Part shown: positions 33,390 to 43,608 of the stretch, in pieces
How positions within the stretch are numbered: position 1 is the stretch's first letter
How the letters are laid out: each line of letters starts with the position of its first letter
DNA from: Burkholderiales bacterium
GTDB taxonomy: Bacteria; Pseudomonadota; Gammaproteobacteria; Burkholderiales; Burkholderiaceae_C
Direction: 5' to 3'
Assembly (NCBI GenBank): GCA_013044035.1
Contig: JABEVE010000098.1
Location: 1 to 43,608 of the forward strand
Length of the DNA: 43,608 nucleotides
Translations under genes and position numbers: made by a program
The notes under the pieces: model-generated
What the model was told of the DNA's origin: nothing
The model's input: only the letters and a program-made list of their open reading frames with translations
Databases searched by the model: none

Positions 33390-35898
33390 GCGACACATAG
33401 TCCTTGATGTAGTCGGGAATCAGGGCGCGGTATTTGGCCGGCACGGCCTTGAAGTCGCGGCTGGACAGGTAGGGGTTGGTGGCCAGGTCGGTGTAGTGCC
33501 GGCTCTCGATGATGCCGCGCACCTGATCGCTGCTGGCGTAGGCCTTGAAAAAGGTCTTGATGGCCGGCATGGCGGCGGCTTCGTCGGGCTTGGCATCGGC
33601 CACGAACTTGGCGAACTCCTCCTCCAGCAGCTCGTCGCGCGACTTGAAGCGCGGGATCAGGCCGAAGATCTTTTCCAGGATTTCGCGCAGGCCCAGGCGG
33701 CGGTCCACCGCGGCGGCGCGGCGCAGCTTGTCGAGGGTGTAGTACTCGGCGGGCTTGTCGAACACCTCGCGGTTGACGTAGTCGATCACGCGGTCCCATT
33801 GCCCGGCCTCGACGGCCTGGGCGATGGTGGCGTTGTCGCGCACGGTGTCCTCGAATCGCTCGAAGAACATGCGGTCGATTTTCATGCCGTCGGCGCCGAC
33901 CTCGGCCACCTTGAGCGTGTGGATGAGGTCGTCACCGGCGTGCTGGTAAGTGCCGGCGGGTGGCGGCGGCGGGCCTTCGCCGCCGTCCTGACCGGGGCGC
34001 GGCAGCTTCAGCACTTCGTCGTAGTTGAATTGCTCCTCGAAGTATTCGCAGTTGGCGAAAAAGTCGAACAGCTTGAAGGCGGTCTTGTGCGGCTGTGCCA
34101 CGGCGGCCTTGAGGCTGTCGTCGAACAGCTCCTGGCGGAAGTCGTGCCGGCGCGTGCCGCGGCCCTTGATCTGGATGAAATCGGTGGGCGAGAAGATCGG
34201 CCGGAACAGGCCGAGGTTGAGGATGTCCGGGCAGTCGTAGCCGGTGGTCATCATGCCCACCGTGACGCAGACGCGCGCCTTGCTGGTCTTGTAGGCCGGC
34301 AGGAAATTGGCCGAGCCGTGCAGGTGGTTGTTGGCGAACTGCAGGGTGAATTGCTGCGCGTCGGCGACCTGCGAGGTGACCTGCACGGCAAAGTCGGACC
34401 GGTACTTGCCGGGAAACAGGCGCTCGGCCATCTGGTTGAGGATCTGCGTGAGCTTGGCCGCGTGCTGCTGGCTGACGGCGAACACGACGGTCTTGCCGAT
34501 TTCGCCGCTGACCGGATCGCGCAGGGCGTGCTCCAGCAGGGTCTTGCACAGCAGCTGGTTGGTGGCGTCGGAGAAGAAGCGCTTCTCGAATTCGCGCTGG
34601 GTGAAGCTCTCCGGCGCGTCGTCGCCGCCGTTGGTGGCCAGGCTGACGGCGTAGCCCTGCTCGGACAGCAATGCCGTGGTGATGTCGGTGCGCGCGTCCA
34701 CCACCGTGGGGTTGATGAGATGGCCCTGCCGCACGCCGTCGAGCAGCGAGTAGCGGAAGGTGGGCTGGCTGGTGTCGCAGCCGAAGGTGCGGTAAGTGTC
34801 GAGCAGCAGACGGCGCTCGGCCTCGCGCGGGTCGCGCGGGTTGGCCGTGGCGGCGTCGAAGCGGCGCAGGTAATCGCGCGGGGTGGCGGTGAGGCCGAGC
34901 TTGTAGCCGATGAAAAAGTCGAACACGGCGCGGGCATTGCCGCCGATGGAGCGGTGCGCCTCGTCGGAGATCACCAGGTCGAAATCGGTGGGCGAAAACA
35001 GCCGCTGGTACTTGTTGTTGAACAGCAGCGACTGCACCGTGGTGACGACGATCTCGGCGCGCCGCCAGTCGTCGCGGCTTTCCTTGTAGATCACCGTTTG
35101 ATAGTCGGCCGACAGCAGTGCGGCGAAGGCCTTTTTCGCCTGATCCTCCAGCTCCAGCCGATCGACCAGAAACAGCACGCGGCGCGCGTTGCCGCTGCGC
35201 AGGAACAGCTTGATCACGGCGGCGGCGGTGAGCGTCTTGCCGGTGCCGGTGGCCATCTCGAACAGGAAGCGGTCGCGCCCCTCGGCCACGGCGGCCTGCA
35301 GGGCATGGATGGCCTGGAGCTGGTACGGCCGCAGAAAGCGCAGCTTGTGGGCCTGGATGTAACCCGGCCGCTCGGCCGCGTTGCGCCAGCCGGCCTCGGC
35401 GGCGTAGTGCGGCCGCTGGCTGAGGGCGATGAAGTCGTCGCCCACCGGTTCGTCGATCAGGCGCTGCGGCTCGGGCGTGGTCTGCCGGTAGCCGCTGACC
35501 GAGGCGGGCGTGGGAAACGTGGTGATGAGGTGGGGATTGCCGCGTTCCAGGTCCCAGAAATAATGCAGGTTGCCGTTGGACAGGATGACGAAGCGGCAGT
35601 GCTGCGACCTGGCATAGCGGCGCGCCTGCTCCTTGCCGACCAGCGGGTTCTTGTCGGCGGCCTTGGCTTCGAGCACCAGCAGCGGAAAACCCTTGGCGTC
35701 GAGCAGCAGGAAGTCGACGTAGCCGCGGCTGCTGCGCTCGAAGTTTTCGCCCAGCGCGTCGAGCGCGGGCCGGGTGACGGTGACGCCGGATTCGAGCCGG
35801 ATGTTGGCCGGCTCGGCCCCTTCGGCGAAGAAGCGCCAACCGGCCGCTTCCAGCAGCCGGTTGATCTTGATGCGGGCGGTGGCTTCCTTGTCGGGCAT
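33370..35898 (-). CDS. hsdR: Type I restriction enzyme R subunit HsdR (nuclease-helicase)
   Basis: An 842-residue restriction subunit. The N-terminal nuclease site is D62 in YVDFLLLDAKG with E77 and K79 in LVLEAKA (PD-(D/E)xK). The SF2 translocase follows: Walker A ATGTGKT (216-222), DEAH (312-315) and LTATPRDYLRRF (motif III region). The second RecA domain ends with IQIKGRGTRR (motif VI). The C-terminal 200 residues would contact the methylase core. All motifs appear intact. The ATG at 35898 was chosen because the conserved KINRLLEAAGW starts 10 residues later; the longer open frame upstream has no family similarity. It lies upstream of hsdMS on the same strand but is separated from it by hipBA and the toxin-antitoxin pair. 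Confidence 0.93.
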   Translation of the reverse strand: MPDKEATARIKINRLLEAAGWRFFAEGAEPANIRLESGVTVTRPALDALGENFERSSRGYVDFLLLDAKGFPLLVLEAKAADKNPLVGKEQARRYARSQHCRFVILSNGNLHYFWDLERGNPHLITTFPTPASVSGYRQTTPEPQRLIDEPVGDDFIALSQRPHYAAEAGWRNAAERPGYIQAHKLRFLRPYQLQAIHALQAAVAEGRDRFLFEMATGTGKTLTAAAVIKLFLRSGNARRVLFLVDRLELEDQAKKAFAALLSADYQTVIYKESRDDWRRAEIVVTTVQSLLFNNKYQRLFSPTDFDLVISDEAHRSIGGNARAVFDFFIGYKLGLTATPRDYLRRFDAATANPRDPREAERRLLLDTYRTFGCDTSQPTFRYSLLDGVRQGHLINPTVVDARTDITTALLSEQGYAVSLATNGGDDAPESFTQREFEKRFFSDATNQLLCKTLLEHALRDPVSGEIGKTVVFAVSQQHAAKLTQILNQMAERLFPGKYRSDFAVQVTSQVADAQQFTLQFANNHLHGSANFLPAYKTSKARVCVTVGMMTTGYDCPDILNLGLFRPIFSPTDFIQIKGRGTRRHDFRQELFDDSLKAAVAQPHKTAFKLFDFFANCEYFEEQFNYDEVLKLPRPGQDGGEGPPPPPAGTYQHAGDDLIHTLKVAEVGADGMKIDRMFFERFEDTVRDNATIAQAVEAGQWDRVIDYVNREVFDKPAEYYTLDKLRRAAAVDRRLGLREILEKIFGLIPRFKSRDELLEEEFAKFVADAKPDEAAAMPAIKTFFKAYASSDQVRGIIESRHYTDLATNPYLSSRDFKAVPAKYRALIPDYIKDYVSLNQFAP

Positions 35899-36196
35899 GC
35901 CGGTTCTGGTCTCAACGGCGCGTGCAGGAAAAACCGCGTGCGCCCTCGCGGGTCGTCGAGCGGCCAGTGTAGTGAGCGATGCCTGGCCCATGGCGTGGCG
36001 GCCCGCGCCGGTTGCAGGCCAGGGTGATGCCGGGCCGGCTGGCTGCACGGCCCGGTGCAATAGCATGCGGCGTGGCATGTGGCCCGGTGCCCGTCCGGTT
36101 GCGGCAGTTGCGGTGATGCTTCGCCAAGGTTGCATTCGTGGTGGCCCATGGCGCGATCCGGCATGCCTTGCCCAAGTCCTGTCCCCCTTCCATTGC
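35899..36196. other. Intergenic region between divergent hsdR and the RAYT-like gene
   Basis: About 300 bases that must hold the hsdR promoter on the minus strand. I see no gene and no perfect long inverted repeat. In-frame upward extensions of both flanking genes run through it but carry no family similarity. Confidence 0.35.
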
Positions 36197-36907
36197 ATGG
36201 CCCGCCAATCCCGCCTCTGCGTTCCCGGTTTGCCGCACCTGGTACAGCTTGTGGCGGCCACGGGCGCCCGTCCCCTGGCGCTGGTCGATCAGCGAACGCG
36301 TTTCCTGGCGTGGATGTCCGAGGCGCTGGGCAGCCTGCCGACACGCCTGCATGCCTACAGCCTGCTGCACGATGGGGTGTGGCTGTTGTTGACGCCGGAT
36401 GAGCCCAGGGGGCTTTCCGGTTTTGTGCAGACCCTGGCGCGCCGCACCAGCCGTGCGCAAGGTGCCGCTGTGGCAACGCAAGCGCCAGCGCGGCAAGCCA
36501 TCTGGGCCGGGCGCTTTCGCAGCGCCGTGATCGAGCCCGCGGACTGGGCCTTGCCGGCCATGGTCTGGGTCGATGATGCGGCACGCCGGGCGGGGTTGGT
36601 GGCCGCGGGGCAGGTGTGGCCCTGGAGCAGCCAGTCCGTGCATTGCGGGCTGGGCGCTGGCGCCGGCACTGCGCCGGCGCTGCAGCTTCCCGCCGCGTAC
36701 TGGGCGCTTGGCAACACGCCGTTTGCGCGCGAAGCTGCCTACGGCCACCTGCTGCTCGCCGGCCTGCATGCCCGGCGTGCGCGCGAACTGGAGCAGGCCT
36801 TGCGCCGCGGCGCCGCGCTTGGCGACGCCCACTTCCTGCAGCGGGTGACGCAGCACAGCGGGCGCCAGCTCCAGCCGGCACCACGTGGGCGACCGGGCCG
36901 CGCCTAG
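36197..36907 (+). CDS. Degenerate REP-associated tyrosine transposase-like (RAYT) protein
   Basis: A 236-residue protein related to the Y1/IS200-like RAYT family. Supporting parts are MARQSRLCVPGLPHLVQ at the start, LHAYSLL, WAGRFRSAVI, RRAGLV with WPWSS, YWALGNTPFAREAAY, and the C-terminal GRPGR. The HUH pair expected after HAYxL reads G60-V-W62, so both histidines are gone. The catalytic tyrosine expected about seven residues before RAGLV is W124. It is therefore probably inactive for DNA cleavage, though the frame is intact over its whole length. Relatives are often found just upstream of gltB in betaproteobacteria, as here. Decay or domestication are both possible. The ATG at 36197 matches the family start. 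Confidence 0.72.
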   Translation: MARQSRLCVPGLPHLVQLVAATGARPLALVDQRTRFLAWMSEALGSLPTRLHAYSLLHDGVWLLLTPDEPRGLSGFVQTLARRTSRAQGAAVATQAPARQAIWAGRFRSAVIEPADWALPAMVWVDDAARRAGLVAAGQVWPWSSQSVHCGLGAGAGTAPALQLPAAYWALGNTPFAREAAYGHLLLAGLHARRARELEQALRRGAALGDAHFLQRVTQHSGRQLQPAPRGRPGRA

Positions 36908-37046
36908 CGCCTGTTCGCCCCGCTCGGCACCCTCCCCGGGCCAAGTGGGCGCAGCACCCGGCTTGAGCCGGCCCCGACGGACCGTGTTCACGGCACCCGG
37001 CACCGCCGCATCGGGGGCTCAGGCCGCCGTCGCGATGGCCCAGTTA

Positions 37047-37102
37047 TTCTGTCCCTGCCTTTGCATGTGAGTCTGGAAAGCTGGTTAAAAACAGGGACAG
37101 AA
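37047..37102. repeat. Inverted repeat with TGTCCC core upstream of gltB
   Basis: TTCTGTCCCTG (37047-37057) and CAGGGACAGAA (37092-37102) are a perfect 11-base inverted repeat with a 34-base spacer. The core is the same as in the repeat at 1584-1596. It lies between the RAYT-like gene and the gltB promoter, which fits a REP pair of that transposase family. Confidence 0.65.
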
Positions 37103-37114
37103 AAGCGCGATTGC

Positions 37115-37143
37115 TTGCACCTCCTGCTGCGCTGCAGTAAATT
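37115..37143 (+). promoter_or_regulatory. Candidate sigma-70 promoter for gltBD
   Basis: TTGCAC (37115-37120) and TAAATT (37138-37143) are separated by exactly 17 bases and lie 36 bases before the gltB ATG. Both hexamers match the consensus at four of six positions. Confidence 0.5.
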
Positions 37144-37178
37144 CATGGCCTGTCCTCTCCCTTGCCGCGGAGCCTGCC

Positions 37179-41915
<4,737 letters not shown>

Positions 41916-41964
41916 GACCACCCCGACAACCTTCGCTGCGCTCGGTTTTCCCCTCAAGGGGCAG

Positions 41965-41993
41965 GAAACTCTTGGGACGGCCCGGCGAGTTTC
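41965..41993. repeat. Hairpin repeat between gltB and gltD
   Basis: GAAACT (41965-41970) and AGTTTC (41988-41993) pair, with a GC-rich loop, just after a CCCC-TCAA-GGGG mini-hairpin (41950-41961). The 125-base gltB-gltD gap consists largely of this REP-like material and has no gene. Confidence 0.5.
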
Positions 41994-42040
41994 TTCAGCG
42001 CGCAACGTCAACGTCAACGCCAGGACATTAAGGACCGATC

Positions 42041-43528
42041 ATGGGAAAAGTCACCGGATTCATGGAGTTCGAGCGCCAGGAAGAGCGCTACGAACCGCCT
42101 GTCGCCCGTCTCAAGCACTGGAAGGAGTTCGTGCACGAACTGCCCGACGACAAGGCCAAGACGCAGGCCGGGCGCTGCATGGACTGCGGCATTCCGTTCT
42201 GCAACAACGGTTGCCCGGTGAACAACATCATCCCCGACTTCAACGACCTGGTTTGGCAGGGCGACTGGCGCACGGCGCTCGACGTGCTGCACTCCACCAA
42301 CAACTTCCCCGAGTTCACCGGACGCATCTGCCCGGCGCCGTGCGAAACCGCCTGCACCCTGGGCATCAACGAGGCCCCGGTGGGCATCAAGTCGGTGGAG
42401 CACGCCATCATCGACAAGGGCTGGGAGATGGGTTGGGTGCTGCCGCAACCGCCCGCGCACAAGACCGGCAAGCGTGTCGCCGTGGTCGGCTCCGGGCCGG
42501 CCGGGCTGGCCGCGGCGCAGCAGTTGGCGCGTGCCGGGCACGAAGTCACGGTGTTTGAAAAAAACGACCGCATCGGCGGCCTGCTGCGTTACGGCATCCC
42601 CGATTTCAAGATGGAGAAAAGCCACATCGACCGCCGCATCACGCAGTTGCAAGCCGAAGGCGTGAGTTTCCGCACCGGCGTGTTGGTGGGCGACTTGCCG
42701 AAGGACGGCCCCGGCGCCACCGTCACCAACTGGGCCAGGGACAGCATCAGTCCGGCGCAACTGCAGGCCGAGTTCGACGCTGTGCTGCTGGCCGGTGGCG
42801 CCGAGCATCCGCGCGACCTGCCGGTGCCCGGGCGCGAACTCGACGGCATTCACTTCGCCATGGAATTCCTGCCGCTGCAAAACAAGGTGAACGCGGGCGA
42901 CAAGCTCAAGGGCCAGCTCCTCGCCACGGGCAAGCATGTGGTGGTCATCGGCGGTGGCGACACCGGTTCCGACTGCGTGGGCACCAGCAATCGACATGGC
43001 GCTGCCAGCGTGACGCAGTTCGAAGTCATGCCGCAGCCGCCTGAAACAGAGAACAAGCCGCTGGTCTGGCCGTATTGGCCCATCAAGTTGCGCACTTCCA
43101 GCAGCCACGAAGAAGGCTGCTCGCGCGACTGGTCGGTGGCGACCAAGGCTTTCGTCGCCGGCACCGGCAAGGACAAGAACAAGGTCAAGTCCATCACCGC
43201 CTGCCGCGTTGAATGGAAAGACGGACGCATGCAGGAAGTCCCCGGCAGCGAGTTCACCATGCAGGCCGACCTGGTGCTGCTGGCGATGGGCTTCGTTCAC
43301 CCGCTGGGCAGCGTGCTCGAGGCCTTCGGCATCGACAAGGACGCGCGCGGCAACGCGAAGGCGAGCACCGAAGACGAAACCGGCTACGCCACCAACCTGC
43401 CCAAGGTGTATGCCGCGGGCGACATGCGGCGCGGACAATCTCTGGTCGTCTGGGCGATCCGTGAAGGCCGCCAGGCCGCTCGCGAGGTTGACCGTTTCCT
43501 CATGGGCTCGAGCGAGTTGCCGCGATGA
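42041..43528 (+). CDS. gltD: Glutamate synthase small subunit GltD
   Basis: A 495-residue beta subunit that passes electrons from NADPH through FAD and 4Fe-4S clusters to GltB. The N-terminal cluster-binding cysteines lie in [17 protein letters not shown] and [12 protein letters not shown]. The FAD site is [17 protein letters not shown] (about residues 147-163) and the NADPH site is [15 protein letters not shown] (about 302-316). The final [21 protein letters not shown] is the second FAD contact. The gene is complete and ends 80 bases before the right edge. An AAGGA ribosome binding site precedes the ATG. It should be cotranscribed with gltB. The last 80 bases show nothing. Confidence 0.97.
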   Translation: MGKVTGFMEFERQEERYEPPVARLKHWKEFVHELPDDKAKTQAGRCMDCGIPFCNNGCPVNNIIPDFNDLVWQGDWRTALDVLHSTNNFPEFTGRICPAPCETACTLGINEAPVGIKSVEHAIIDKGWEMGWVLPQPPAHKTGKRVAVVGSGPAGLAAAQQLARAGHEVTVFEKNDRIGGLLRYGIPDFKMEKSHIDRRITQLQAEGVSFRTGVLVGDLPKDGPGATVTNWARDSISPAQLQAEFDAVLLAGGAEHPRDLPVPGRELDGIHFAMEFLPLQNKVNAGDKLKGQLLATGKHVVVIGGGDTGSDCVGTSNRHGAASVTQFEVMPQPPETENKPLVWPYWPIKLRTSSSHEEGCSRDWSVATKAFVAGTGKDKNKVKSITACRVEWKDGRMQEVPGSEFTMQADLVLLAMGFVHPLGSVLEAFGIDKDARGNAKASTEDETGYATNLPKVYAAGDMRRGQSLVVWAIREGRQAAREVDRFLMGSSELPR

Positions 43529-43608
43529 GCCGGCGCGCGGCCTTCACGAATCGCCCAGGCGGGTGGATGGTGGAGCGCGGCCCGTGCCGGTCCGCGTGGC
43601 GCGAGGGC

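Noticed and set aside
33208-36027. A 939-codon open frame antisense to hsdR
   Set aside because: hsdR has all its motifs on the other strand; the antisense translation is repetitive and has no motifs.

Overview
The window looks like the chromosome of a high-GC betaproteobacterium, most likely Burkholderiales. The evidence is the gene order rsmI/yraN/diaA/dolP-like lipoprotein, a thiamine operon led by a TPP riboswitch with thiC, thiO, thiS, thiG and a thiD-thiE fusion, divergent metR/metE, and gltBD preceded by a REP-transposase-like gene. A genus cannot be fixed from the sequence alone; a Thiomonas/Leptothrix-like organism would fit.

Layout. 1-2.8 kb: a small accessory block with less GC-biased codon use (a partial ORF, a SAM methyltransferase, an SRPBCC protein, a PaaI-type thioesterase and its TetR regulator). 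It abuts a complete ureD that has no other urease genes beside it. 4.2-6.75 kb: a membrane diguanylate cyclase. 6.9-10.3 kb: housekeeping genes (rsmI, yraN, diaA, a dual-BON lipoprotein, ppa). 10.5-20.2 kb: a DUF924 gene, then the TPP riboswitch and thiC-thiO-thiS-thiG-thiDE, followed on the same strand by a pabB-pabC fusion. 20.4-23.1 kb: a BLUF photoreceptor, a DUF1330 protein, and a divergent EamA transporter/AraC regulator pair. 23.4-26.8 kb: metR and metE. 26.9-35.9 kb: a defence island. 36.2-43.5 kb: a degenerate RAYT-like gene and gltBD.

Defence island. On the minus strand a ribbon-helix-helix antitoxin, a PIN toxin, a fused hsdM-hsdS and a DUF1016/YhcG nuclease form one tight operon. 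hsdR lies further upstream on the same strand. A hipB-hipA toxin-antitoxin pair and a fragment of a possible further defence gene sit between them on the opposite strand.

The most unusual theme is palindromic DNA that is translated. thiO, thiG, thiDE, pabBC, metE and yhcG each carry perfect or near-perfect inverted repeats inside the reading frame, mostly in stretches that look like extra sequence for the family. More hairpin repeats lie between genes. The only mobile-element-type protein in the window is RAYT-like and has lost its HUH and tyrosine catalytic residues.
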